Of a DNA stretch of 64,000 bases, positions 54,009 to 62,028 are shown piece after piece. The notes below the pieces were generated by a model. It worked only from the letters and a program-made list of their open reading frames with translations, searched no databases and had not been told where the DNA came from. This DNA is from Bacillus_CJ salitolerans (GTDB lineage: Bacteria; Bacillota; Bacilli; Bacillales; SA4). Positions within the stretch are counted from its first letter, which is position 1. The number at the start of each line of letters is the position of its first letter. Location of the stretch: assembly GCF_042680805.1 (NCBI RefSeq), contig NZ_JBHUEM010000024.1:1-64000 (forward strand). Reading direction: 5' to 3'. The translations under genes and the position numbers were made by a program.

Positions 54009-54041
54009 AGAAAAGACTGACTTCAATTGTCAGTCTTTTCT
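54009..54041 (-). terminator. Terminator after mtlA
   Basis: AGAAAAGACTGAC and GTCAGTCTTTTCT form a long stem ten bases after the mtlA stop. The T-rich half is within the stem. It should reduce read-through into mtlR. Confidence 0.8.
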
Positions 54042-54049
54042 AATGTTTG

Positions 54050-55474
54050 TTATTTTAGCTCATCAATTAACTCATCATACTTCGGGCTATTTAAGAAATT
54101 TTCTACTGAGATATGATGAGCAGTTGGAAGCTTCTCCTTGGCTCGTGGAGTTAAGTCCTTATGTGTAATCACGATATCAGCATCATCTGGAATATTCGTA
54201 ATGGAAGTGTTTGTGATGAAAATATCCAAATCCGCTTTTTTGGCTTTGTTCTTTAGAATAGATGCCCCCATGGCACTTGACCCCATACCGGCATCACATG
54301 CAAAAATAATTTTTTGTACTGATCGAGCGTCTAATTCTTTCTTCTCTGTATCTTTAACATCAAGTGTGTCAGCAATAGAACTCTTCTTCCCTTTCATTTC
54401 TTGCATTTTAACAGTTGCTCCAGAGATATCTTCTACCTCTTGCTTACTTGTTTTTAAGATGAAAGATGCTACTAAGAATGAGATTACAGTTGCTACAAGT
54501 ACACCTAATAAAACTCCTATATGACCTCCACCTTTAGGTGTCATTGCTACTAAAGCAAAAATACTTCCCGGAGACGGTGGTGCAACTAATCCTACATTAA
54601 ATAGTGTGAATGTAAATACTCCACTAATTCCACCTGCAATGGCTGCTAGAATTAATATCGGCTTCATCAAAATATACGGGAAGTAGATTTCATGAATACC
54701 TCCAAAGAAATGGATAATTGCTGCACCTGGTGATGTCTGTCTCGCTGTGCCTTTACCGAAAATCATAAAGGCTAAAAGAATTCCTAAACCAGGACCTGGA
54801 TTCGTTTCTAATAAGAAAAGAATAGACTTCCCTGTTTCCGCTGCTTCCTTAGCTCCTAGTGGACTTAAGATTCCATGATTAATCGCATTATTTAAGAATA
54901 GTACTTTAGCTGGTTCAATAAATATATTCGCTAATGGAAGTAGACCCGCATTTACAATAACCTCTACCCCAGTTGCTAATAGATTATTTAAACCTTCAAC
55001 AACAGGGCTAATACCTAAAAATGCTAGCAGTGTCAAAATTCCTGCTAAAATTCCCGCTGAAAAGTTATTAACTAACATTTCAAATCCTTGTTTTACTCTA
55101 GGTTGAATCATTTGGTCAACTTTCTTAATCAACCAACCTCCAAGTGGTCCCATTATCATCGCACCAAGGAACATTGGAATATCAGATCCAACAATTACCC
55201 CCATCGTAGCAGTCGCACCTACGACCCCACCACGAGCATCATAGACCATTTTACCTCCTGTATAACCAATCAATAATGGAAGTAAATACGTTATCATCGG
55301 ACCAACTAACTTTGCCAGCTCTTCGTTTGGGAGCCATCCCGTAGGAATAAATAAAGCAGTGATAATACCCCAAGCAATAAAGGCTCCAATATTCGGCATT
55401 ATCATACCACTTAAATGGCTACCGAAACGCTGAATTCTTACACGCACATCCGGTCTTGCTTCTGAATTTGACAT
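54050..55474 (-). CDS. mtlA: Mannitol-specific PTS enzyme IICB
   Basis: A 474-residue permease-kinase. The IIC domain (about 1-345) has eight or so helices with the substrate-site segment FFGGIHEIYFPYIL. The IIB domain (about 385-474) has phospho-Cys C393 in IFACDAGMGSS. It lacks the fused IIA domain of enterobacterial MtlA, which is supplied by MtlF. It is the first gene of the cluster, preceded by a good promoter and a cre site. ATG 55474 follows AAAGGAG. Confidence 0.95.
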   Translation of the reverse strand: MSNSEARPDVRVRIQRFGSHLSGMIMPNIGAFIAWGIITALFIPTGWLPNEELAKLVGPMITYLLPLLIGYTGGKMVYDARGGVVGATATMGVIVGSDIPMFLGAMIMGPLGGWLIKKVDQMIQPRVKQGFEMLVNNFSAGILAGILTLLAFLGISPVVEGLNNLLATGVEVIVNAGLLPLANIFIEPAKVLFLNNAINHGILSPLGAKEAAETGKSILFLLETNPGPGLGILLAFMIFGKGTARQTSPGAAIIHFFGGIHEIYFPYILMKPILILAAIAGGISGVFTFTLFNVGLVAPPSPGSIFALVAMTPKGGGHIGVLLGVLVATVISFLVASFILKTSKQEVEDISGATVKMQEMKGKKSSIADTLDVKDTEKKELDARSVQKIIFACDAGMGSSAMGASILKNKAKKADLDIFITNTSITNIPDDADIVITHKDLTPRAKEKLPTAHHISVENFLNSPKYDELIDELK

Positions 55475-55545
55475 ATCTTTGCTCCTTTCTAGAAGGTAAT
55501 AAATATCTAGTATGGTTTTCCTAGTATTATTATCTTAAGTCGAAA

Positions 55546-55559
55546 TTAAAGCGTTTACA
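55546..55559. promoter_or_regulatory. cre site for CcpA upstream of mtlA
   Basis: The minus strand reads TGTAAACGCTTTAA, close to the cre consensus WTGNAANCGNWNNCW. It lies just downstream of the promoter start, where CcpA with phospho-Ser HPr would block transcription in glucose. Confidence 0.8.
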
Positions 55560-55570
55560 ATTTTAAGAAA

Positions 55571-55602
55571 ATTATGTTTTGTCATATTGATTGTTGTCAA
55601 TA
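55571..55602 (-). promoter_or_regulatory. mtlA promoter with possible MtlR site
   Basis: On the minus strand TTGACA (55600-55595) and CATAAT (55576-55571) are 18 bp apart. A palindrome TATTGA-TTGTTG-TCAATA (55585-55602) overlaps the -35 box and could be where MtlR binds. Confidence 0.65.
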
Positions 55603-55690
55603 TTAAAAAGCGCTCATTCCAATTAGATTTGAGTTTGTTTTAGGGATCTAATTAGAGTTGGTGAATAGGTAATGTTAATCGTAGTAATCG

Positions 55691-55740
55691 TTAATGATAA
55701 AGGACATGGATTCTGATAATCCAATGTCCTTTATCATTAA
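55691..55740. terminator. Long perfect hairpin, bidirectional terminator
   Basis: TTAATGATAAAGGACATGGATT pairs over about 22 bp with its complement ending at 55740. It stands right after the stop of the YdeI-like gene. Confidence 0.8.
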
Positions 55741-55743
55741 CAA

Positions 55744-56421
55744 TTACTTTCTCTTTTGTCTATATAAATCGATGGATTTATAGCCTTCTGCTAGAATTAC
55801 TTCCATATCGTTTAATCGTTTTTCTTGTGTTTCTTTTCGTTTCGCACTAAATACATAACGTGCCCAATCTTTCTGATAGCCGAACGTAAGTTGATTGTAG
55901 ATTGTTAATACTTCCTCGTTCTTCCCTAGATAGGTTTTAATATCTTTAACATGGTCGATATAATCATCGACACATTGACTACTTTTCGAGCTAGTGGTGG
56001 CTCTCTTCTTTGCTGGCACTGCCTTCATACCAACAACTGTAAATACATCATTTAAACTAACCATTCTAGAGAACTTTAAATTACTTCCACGGTAGAAACC
56101 TTCTTCGTTATAATGCTCTTCTGTGTATATACTGTCACGTTCTATGTATTCTTTATATGTAGGGTTCCCTTTCTTTGGATAGGCAAAGTAAAGATATCCA
56201 TTATCCTTAACAAATTGCTTATCTATTGCACTCTGTATATACTCCAAAAACTCCTCTAGCGTATATATAAAAATAAACACAAGATCATACTTCTTATCCT
56301 TTATAGTCGTATCATATTCAATACTGTTAAAATCATCCACATCTTCAGGTAGATTAATAATTAATTTATCAGGATATTTACTAAAATTTAATTTATCTAG
56401 AACACTTTTCGTTGAATTCAC
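55744..56421 (-). CDS. YdeI/OmpD-associated-family protein with DUF3052-like N-terminus
   Basis: A 225-residue soluble protein. The N-terminal half (about 1-125) resembles DUF3052, with the opening VLDKLNFSKYPDKLIINLPEDV. The C-terminal half (about 150-225) contains LTFGYQKDWARYVFSAKRKETQEKRL, the pattern of the YdeI/OmdA domain. Function is not known. The start is GTG 56421 after AAAGGGAG. It lies 35 bp after the second DUF1761 gene on the same strand. Confidence 0.75.
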   Translation of the reverse strand: MNSTKSVLDKLNFSKYPDKLIINLPEDVDDFNSIEYDTTIKDKKYDLVFIFIYTLEEFLEYIQSAIDKQFVKDNGYLYFAYPKKGNPTYKEYIERDSIYTEEHYNEEGFYRGSNLKFSRMVSLNDVFTVVGMKAVPAKKRATTSSKSSQCVDDYIDHVKDIKTYLGKNEEVLTIYNQLTFGYQKDWARYVFSAKRKETQEKRLNDMEVILAEGYKSIDLYRQKRK

Positions 56422-56456
56422 ACGTGTAATCTCCCTTTTCCATTAGTTATCAACCA

Positions 56457-56870
56457 TTATTTCCACACACCTAAAATCCATCCCATGATGGTAAAGGTAG
56501 TTACATGATAGCCTGAATTAATGAGAAATAATTTCACAGATTTCCTTTCAAATAAATACGTTATCCCCATCGCAGCTACGACCCAAAAAAGCCCAGCCAT
56601 AAATCCTGCTGTTGCACCTATAAGCCCATTCCTTTCAGGACCTAGAAATAAAACAAGAGTAAATGAAATAATAAGTGAAGCGATAAATCCTCCACCGAAG
56701 ATTAGTCCCATATTCCCCTTCTTTAAACTCTCTTCATCAAATCCATTCTCCTTCATCCAAACCCTTCCGAATAACACTGAATACCAAATTCCACCAACTA
56801 CAAAAGCTGATAGCGCTGAAACGATAACCGCTAGATAGTGAATAGACTCTATTGATTGTTGAACATTCAT
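56457..56870 (-). CDS. DUF1761 membrane protein, copy 2
   Basis: A 137-residue protein with four helices (about 10-30, 54-75, 82-102, 112-135) and the DUF1761 segments VVGGIWYSVLFGRVWMKENGFDEESLKK and AGFMAGLFWVVAAMG. Function unknown. The start is ATG 56870, five bases after AAGGGGTGG; a GTG nine bases upstream overlaps that site. As with copy 1 at 25743, an AraC-type regulator gene lies immediately upstream. Confidence 0.85.
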   Translation of the reverse strand: MNVQQSIESIHYLAVIVSALSAFVVGGIWYSVLFGRVWMKENGFDEESLKKGNMGLIFGGGFIASLIISFTLVLFLGPERNGLIGATAGFMAGLFWVVAAMGITYLFERKSVKLFLINSGYHVTTFTIMGWILGVWK

Positions 56871-56949
56871 TCGGACCACCCCTTTAATATTAATTTATTC
56901 TTATTATAGGTGGTTACCCTGTCCATTCTCTTGTAAAAAATGGACATTT

Positions 56950-57747
56950 TTATAGGAAATTGTTTGAATACACCGCTTTTTCTTTGTATTCTCCTGGCGT
57001 CATCCCTGAAAACCGTTTAAACTCTTTATTAAAATGAGATTGATCGTAATAGCCAAGTGATAAGATTAAATCAGCTACTTCTTCATTGGAATAGTTAAAA
57101 AGGTAGGAAAAGGCTTTTTCAAAACGATAGATTTGTGATAATAATTTTGGATTAACCCCTGTATGGTCCTTAAATAGTCGATTAAAATGACGCTGGGTAA
57201 ACCCTAGATTTGAAGCTAAATCAGGAATCGAAATAGTTGGCTCATTACGAATACGATTAATAATAGTCGTGAGTACGTGTAATTGTTTTGTCTTACTCTC
57301 AGAAATTTTTCTAATTAAATACGAATCTAACATAGCGTATATTTGGCTACTGTCTTTCGCGGTATGGATTGAATGATACATTTCCTCCTGAAAAACTCCC
57401 CAAATAGATTCCAAGTTTTCTACTTGATTCACAGTTTCGTGTATCGGGAAACGAAAAAATGGGAAAAGACCGTGTGGATAAAAACGGATCCCGATGAGGT
57501 TGGACTTACCTTTATATTGAATCTCTAACGGCTCATGATGAATCCCCGACATCCACGCATATTTCATGTTATGGGTTTTACGGTTCATCACTCGGTAATT
57601 ACCTTCTAGTGCAAATATCATTTCTACCTTTCCATTTGGTAGAATTGTTTCATTTTTCACATGTTCTCCATTATCGAATTCTACATTCCAATAACATTCC
57701 ACCCAGGGTCTTACTAACTTATTTGGAATACTAAGTTCTACTTTCAC
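56950..57747 (-). CDS. AraC-family regulator
   Basis: A 265-residue regulator. The N-terminal part (about 1-130, with RPWVECYWNVEFDNGEHVKNETILPNGKVEMIF) is a cupin-like sensor seen in DUF6597-type AraC proteins. The C-terminal HTH_18 domain covers about 155-258 with DLASNLGFTQRHFNRLFKDHTG and ILSLGYYDQSHFNKEFKRFSG. The start is GTG 57747, six bases after TAGGTG; the GTG at 57756 overlaps that site. It probably controls the adjacent DUF1761 gene, 80 bp downstream. Confidence 0.85.
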   Translation of the reverse strand: MKVELSIPNKLVRPWVECYWNVEFDNGEHVKNETILPNGKVEMIFALEGNYRVMNRKTHNMKYAWMSGIHHEPLEIQYKGKSNLIGIRFYPHGLFPFFRFPIHETVNQVENLESIWGVFQEEMYHSIHTAKDSSQIYAMLDSYLIRKISESKTKQLHVLTTIINRIRNEPTISIPDLASNLGFTQRHFNRLFKDHTGVNPKLLSQIYRFEKAFSYLFNYSNEEVADLILSLGYYDQSHFNKEFKRFSGMTPGEYKEKAVYSNNFL

Positions 57748-57776
57748 GACTTTCACCTAAGTTCTAGTAGATTTCA

Positions 57777-58070
57777 TTACTTTACTGGATATTTAATCTC
57801 ATTCTTCTCCATCTTATTAAATACTTCCTCTTCTAGATCAATATTTAATCGATCCGCTAGCTGCAAAAGATAAATTAGAACATCTGCCATTTCTTCTTTT
57901 ATGTTTTGTAATGATTCGAGCTTTGCTTCTTCACTACTTTTCCATTGAAAGTTTTCAAGAAGCTCATTTGCTTCTAATGAAATAGAGATAGCTAAGTCCT
58001 TTTCATTATGATTGGCCTTCCAGCCTCTTTCATCTCGAAATTCTACAATTCGTCTCATCATATCTTTCAT
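57777..58070 (-). CDS. MazG-like nucleotide pyrophosphohydrolase
   Basis: A 97-residue all-alpha protein of the MazG/dUTPase superfamily that hydrolyses nucleoside triphosphates to monophosphates. Metal-binding acids are placed as EANELLENFQW (about 33-43) and EEMADVLIYLLQLAD (about 59-73), the typical ExxE then ExxD pattern. The start is ATG 58070 after AAAGGAGAAGG. It is next to, but not clearly coupled with, the AraC gene. It may remove non-standard nucleotides. Confidence 0.88.
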   Translation of the reverse strand: MKDMMRRIVEFRDERGWKANHNEKDLAISISLEANELLENFQWKSSEEAKLESLQNIKEEMADVLIYLLQLADRLNIDLEEEVFNKMEKNEIKYPVK

Positions 58071-58147
58071 TGTTTAGTTCCTTCTCCTTTCAATCGTAAT
58101 ATATTTCTATTATTTGGTTTCTACGTAGCTTTGTAAATAATATATAG

Positions 58148-58200
58148 AATAAAAAAGTGTCTGTATTCCACCTAAAAATCTAGTGGAAAACAGACACTTT
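58148..58200 (-). terminator. Terminator of opuA operon
   Basis: AAAGTGTCTG (58153-58162) pairs with CAGACACTTT (58190-58199), with a second pairing TTCCAC/GTGGAA inside. A T-run follows on the minus strand. Confidence 0.88.
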
Positions 58201-58211
58201 ATTACTACTAT

Positions 58212-59105
58212 TTATTCTGCCTTTAAATCCTCAATAGAATCAATATCCATATATGCAGGGACTACTAATCCTAGCTTTGTACCATGAAGGTTTGAGCCTA
58301 AATCTTCAAACTTTCCTTCATATTCAGCGTAGTAATCAGCATGTGTTGTTGGTAACCACGCACCAACCGTTACATCGCCACTACCGTCTGCAACACCAGC
58401 CCACATTGGGCCTGCATCCACTTGCACTAGATCTACGTCATATCCTACACTTTCTAAAACATTTTCAACAACGTGAGAGCTCGCAATAACATCTGACCAT
58501 GCTACATAAAGTACTTTGAATTCGTCACCATTTACTGATTCTACACCCTCAGTCCATGTATCTACTAATTCACTATTTTGACTAACCCACTCGGCAGCAG
58601 CCTCTTCTGGCTCCATACCACCTTCGATTAACACCATAACGGCTTCAAGATCCGCTGGTTCCCAATTGAATTGATCCAATAGCTTATAGGCATTTGGATG
58701 ATCTTCATTTAAACCTAAACGAGCAATCGTATGAACATCTTCTGCTCCCCCATAAATTCCTTTTGGATCTTCTAAGTATTTAAGATCAAAACTAGCAAAC
58801 TTCCAGTGTGGTGTCCAACCAGTTACAATAATTGGTTCTTCCTTATCATACGCCTTTTTAAGCGCTGCTGACATAGCTGCTCCCGATCCTTCGATTACTT
58901 CCCAATCATCTAGACCATATTCAGGTAATACTTCATCAATCGTAAGCTTCATTAATCCAGCACCTGGATCGATTCCAACTATCTTATAATCTACTTGATC
59001 CCCTATAGATTTAGTAGAGCTTGAACTATCTTCAGCTCCACTACAAGCTGCTAATCCGAATGATAGAACAATTGCTGATGTAATTCCTGCTACTTTCTTA
59101 AACAT
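58212..59105 (-). CDS. opuAC: Glycine betaine-binding lipoprotein
   Basis: A 297-residue extracellular binding protein of the OpuAC family. The lipobox FGLAAC places the lipidated Cys at 21. The domain contains KIVGIDPGAGLMKLTIDEVL, VTGWTPHWKFASFDLKYLEDP with the Trp residues that cage the betaine group, and GDVTVGAWLPTTHADYY. Its ATG shares a base with the stop of opuAB. It captures glycine betaine or related osmoprotectants at high salt. Confidence 0.93.
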   Translation of the reverse strand: MFKKVAGITSAIVLSFGLAACSGAEDSSSSTKSIGDQVDYKIVGIDPGAGLMKLTIDEVLPEYGLDDWEVIEGSGAAMSAALKKAYDKEEPIIVTGWTPHWKFASFDLKYLEDPKGIYGGAEDVHTIARLGLNEDHPNAYKLLDQFNWEPADLEAVMVLIEGGMEPEEAAAEWVSQNSELVDTWTEGVESVNGDEFKVLYVAWSDVIASSHVVENVLESVGYDVDLVQVDAGPMWAGVADGSGDVTVGAWLPTTHADYYAEYEGKFEDLGSNLHGTKLGLVVPAYMDIDSIEDLKAE

Positions 59106-59953
59106 TATACGGTTCCCCCTTGTTTTTTCTTTCCTATATTTTGTGTAATCCGGTCTAATATGATAGCAATAATAACAATCGCTAGACCAGCTTCAAAACC
59201 AATTCCTGTTTTAATTTGTGTAACGGCTCTATACACCTCTGTACCAAGTCCTGGTGCCCCAACCATCGATGCAATAACAACCATAGATAACGCAAGCATA
59301 ATGCTCTGGTTAATGCCCGCCATGATTGTCGGCATTGCTAATGGAAGCTGTACTTTTAGAAGCTTCTGTTTCGTTGTGGAGCCGAACGCTTCTGTCGCTT
59401 CAATCAAATCTGCCGGAACTTGTTGAATCCCCAATATTGTTAAACGTATCGTTGGTGGCATGGCGAAGATAACAGAAGCCACTACACCAGGTACAACCCC
59501 GATATTAAAGAAGAATATTGCTGGTAACAAATATACAAACGCGGGCATGGTCTGCATAAAATCCAGAATTGGCGTTAAAATTTGCTTCACACGATTATTC
59601 TGCGATGCCCATATTCCTAACGGGATTCCTATAAGTATTGAGATAAACACTGCTGTTAAGACAAGGGCTAATGTCTCAAGCATATCCTCCCAATATCCTA
59701 AATTATCGATTAGAAGGAGTCCGATAAAGGCAAACAATGCGATATACTTATTACATATTCTCCAAGCGATAACACTTACAATAACAATAAATAATATAGG
59801 TGGAATAAAGGATAATACTGTAACAATACCCTCCACAAACCAATCTAAACCGTCAGCAATACCATCAAACTGAGTTTCAAATGTCACGGTTAGCCATGAC
59901 ACAAAGGCATCCACCCATTTGGCTAAAGGAAGCTTAGGAAGTAATCCCTCCAT
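59105..59953 (-). CDS. opuAB: Glycine betaine ABC transporter permease
   Basis: A 282-residue permease of the ProW/OpuAB type with about seven helices. The binding-protein-dependent loop is IEATEAFGSTTKQKLLKVQLPLAMP (about 185-210), just before the conserved MAGINQSIMLALSMVVIASM. It follows opuAA with no gap and precedes opuAC with a one-base overlap, so the three are translated together. Confidence 0.93.
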   Translation of the reverse strand: MEGLLPKLPLAKWVDAFVSWLTVTFETQFDGIADGLDWFVEGIVTVLSFIPPILFIVIVSVIAWRICNKYIALFAFIGLLLIDNLGYWEDMLETLALVLTAVFISILIGIPLGIWASQNNRVKQILTPILDFMQTMPAFVYLLPAIFFFNIGVVPGVVASVIFAMPPTIRLTILGIQQVPADLIEATEAFGSTTKQKLLKVQLPLAMPTIMAGINQSIMLALSMVVIASMVGAPGLGTEVYRAVTQIKTGIGFEAGLAIVIIAIILDRITQNIGKKKQGGTV

Positions 59954-61189
59954 CTAATTCACCTCCTTTAGAACCTGGACATCATCAATTTGATTGATGT
60001 ATGTATCATTTCCAGCTAGGGCACCAATAACAGCCCCTCGAACGACGATTCCTTTTAATTTTTGCTTCTCATCTACAACAGCTAAAGGTATTGTCGCATT
60101 CGATACCTCTTCAAATAAATCTGTTAATAACGTATCAGCTGTAACAGTAGCAATATTTTGCTCCAAAAACGTCTGCATCGATTGTTGCTCTTCACTTGCT
60201 CTCTTGGCATCTTGAGCCGTGATCGCCCCTAACAGCCTTTGTTGTTTATCCACGACATAGATGGATGAAATTCCCAGATCCTTCATGAGCTTTAAAGCCA
60301 CTCTTGGACCCTTTTCAACCTGTACGGTTTCTGCTCGTTTCATTACATGTCCAGCGGTTAGGACCTTAGAGAGATCCACATCTTCTACGAATCTCTTCAC
60401 ATATTCATTCGATGGACTCATTAATATTTCTTCTGGCGTACCGATTTGCACGATTTCTCCGTCCTTCATCAGCGCAATTCGGTCTCCAATTCGAAGGGCC
60501 TCATCTAAATCATGTGTGATAAAGACGATTGTCTTTTCCATGGTAGATTGTAATTCTAGCAACTCATCCTGCATATCTTTTCGAATTAATGGATCTAATG
60601 CACTAAACGCTTCATCCATTAAAAGAACATCAGGATCATTTGCTAGCGCTCTTGCTAGTCCAACACGCTGTTGCATACCTCCACTTAATTGACTAGGGTA
60701 CTGATTTTCATACCCGGTAAGTCCAACCAACTGAAGTGCTTCCAGTGCTTTCTTTTCTCTAGCAGGCTTCTCTACCCCTTGTATTTCTAAGCCATACTCT
60801 GTGTTTTCGAGAACCGTACGATGCGGAAAAAGAGCAAACTTTTGAAACACCATACTTATTTTCTTTCGGCGAACTTCTCGCAATTCGTCCTTTGACATGG
60901 AGACCACATCTTTACCGTCAATCGCAATTTCTCCAATTGTCGGCTCAATTAATCGGTTTAATAATCGAACAAGTGTCGATTTCCCACTTCCCGATAACCC
61001 CATGATCACGAAAATCTCACCTGTATTGACTTCGAATGTTGCTCGATTAACCCCAACTGTTGAACCAGTTTTCTGCAGGATTTCTTGCTTGGACTTTTCC
61101 TCTCTAAGCATTTGCAATGCTTTCTTAGAGGATTTACCAAAAATCTTCGTTACTTCATTAACTTTTATTTTCACTTGTTTTTCTTCCAT
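59954..61189 (-). CDS. opuAA: Glycine betaine ABC transporter ATPase with CBS domains
   Basis: A 411-residue ATPase of the ProV/OpuAA type. Walker A GLSGSGKST lies at about 64-72, signature LSGGMQQR and Walker B VLLMDEAFSALDP follow. The C-terminal 120 residues form two CBS repeats (SSIYVVDKQQRLLGAITAQDA and IPLAVVDEKQKLKGIVVRGAV) that sense ionic strength or nucleotides in this family. The start is ATG 61189 after GAGAGGTG; a longer frame upstream has no site. It is the first gene of the operon. Confidence 0.94.
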   Translation of the reverse strand: MEEKQVKIKVNEVTKIFGKSSKKALQMLREEKSKQEILQKTGSTVGVNRATFEVNTGEIFVIMGLSGSGKSTLVRLLNRLIEPTIGEIAIDGKDVVSMSKDELREVRRKKISMVFQKFALFPHRTVLENTEYGLEIQGVEKPAREKKALEALQLVGLTGYENQYPSQLSGGMQQRVGLARALANDPDVLLMDEAFSALDPLIRKDMQDELLELQSTMEKTIVFITHDLDEALRIGDRIALMKDGEIVQIGTPEEILMSPSNEYVKRFVEDVDLSKVLTAGHVMKRAETVQVEKGPRVALKLMKDLGISSIYVVDKQQRLLGAITAQDAKRASEEQQSMQTFLEQNIATVTADTLLTDLFEEVSNATIPLAVVDEKQKLKGIVVRGAVIGALAGNDTYINQIDDVQVLKEVN

Positions 61190-61229
61190 ACTTTCACCTC
61201 TCTCGGCTTGTCGCCTATCGGACTCTCTT

Positions 61230-61259
61230 ATTATAGTACTGGAATGATAATCCAAACAA
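61230..61259 (-). promoter_or_regulatory. opuA promoter
   Basis: On the minus strand TATAAT (61235-61230) lies 18 bp after TTGTTT (61259-61254). It is about 40 bp upstream of opuAA. Confidence 0.6.
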
Positions 61260-61399
61260 ACCTTATATTCGGTTAAATTCAAATATATTGTTTGTTCAGT
61301 AAAAACTGTACGTACATTAAATAAAAAATGCATACATATGCTCCCATATCCTCCATTTTCGGCACTTATCCAAAACTTTACTTTCGATTTATTAAAATG

Positions 61400-61427
61400 T
61401 AGTCTAATATAAGAGACACTTAGACTA
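61400..61427. promoter_or_regulatory. Dyad before GbsR-type gene
   Basis: TAGTCTAA (61400-61407) and TTAGACTA (61420-61427) form a perfect 8-bp dyad with a 12-bp centre, ending at the ribosome site of the regulator gene. It is a candidate binding site for the regulator itself. Confidence 0.55.
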
Positions 61428-61441
61428 GGAAGTGAATGGCA

Positions 61442-61984
61442 ATGAAGGATATTGAAAAACTTGAACGCTCACGATCTCGTGTAATAGATGCTATTGCCCA
61501 AAATATGAATTTGTATGGGGTAACCCCCTCTATTGGTAGACTTTATGGCCTTCTTTTTTTCTCAGACCAACCATTAACACTTGATGAAATGAAAGAAGAG
61601 CTTGGGATGAGTAAAACAAGCATGAGTACTTCAGTTAGAAGTTTATTAGATCTTAATATGGTGGACAAGGTATGGGTGAAAGGAGTTAGAAAAGACTTAT
61701 ATTCAGTAGAAGAGGACTGGTATCAATCATTTTTTGATTTCTTCACGATTAAATGGAGAACGGGAATTACGATGAACATCTCTGCCATTGAAAGATCCCT
61801 CACCGAGCTAAAAGAGCTACAACAAGATCCAAACACTTCAGAAGAAGTAATTGAACAGACCAAAATAGATATGGTTAAACTACAAAATAGTCTTGAGTAC
61901 TATGATTGGTTAAACAGGCTCGTCGATAGCTTTGAAACAAAAGAAATCTTTAAATTTATACCAAAAAAGATAGAAGATAAATAA
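61442..61984 (+). CDS. GbsR/OpuR-family transcriptional repressor of osmoprotectant uptake
   Basis: A 180-residue MarR-like regulator of the GbsR group: long N-terminal helix (IEKLERSRSRVIDAIAQNM), the conserved LYGVTPSIGRLYGLLFF, the helix-turn-helix LTLDEMKEELGMSKTSMSTSVRSLL and a C-terminal helical dimer and ligand region with Trp and Tyr residues. Relatives in Bacillus repress choline or betaine import and synthesis genes. It is divergent from opuA, so it probably controls that operon. ATG 61442 is nine bases after AGGAAG; ATG 61436 is the other option. Confidence 0.88.
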   Translation: MKDIEKLERSRSRVIDAIAQNMNLYGVTPSIGRLYGLLFFSDQPLTLDEMKEELGMSKTSMSTSVRSLLDLNMVDKVWVKGVRKDLYSVEEDWYQSFFDFFTIKWRTGITMNISAIERSLTELKELQQDPNTSEEVIEQTKIDMVKLQNSLEYYDWLNRLVDSFETKEIFKFIPKKIEDK

Positions 61985-61985
61985 T

Positions 61986-62016
61986 GAATGGGACAGGGCT
62001 AGGCCCTGTCCCATTC
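61986..62016. terminator. Bidirectional terminator
   Basis: GAATGGGACAGGGC (61986-61999) pairs with GCCCTGTCCCATTC (62003-62016), a strong stem between the GbsR-type gene and the convergent kinase gene. Confidence 0.85.
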
Positions 62017-62028
62017 TATTTGTTCACC

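Noticed and set aside
61190..61333. N-terminal extension of the OpuAA protein
   Set aside because: The 48 extra codons cover the promoter region and the ribosome site sits right before ATG 61189.
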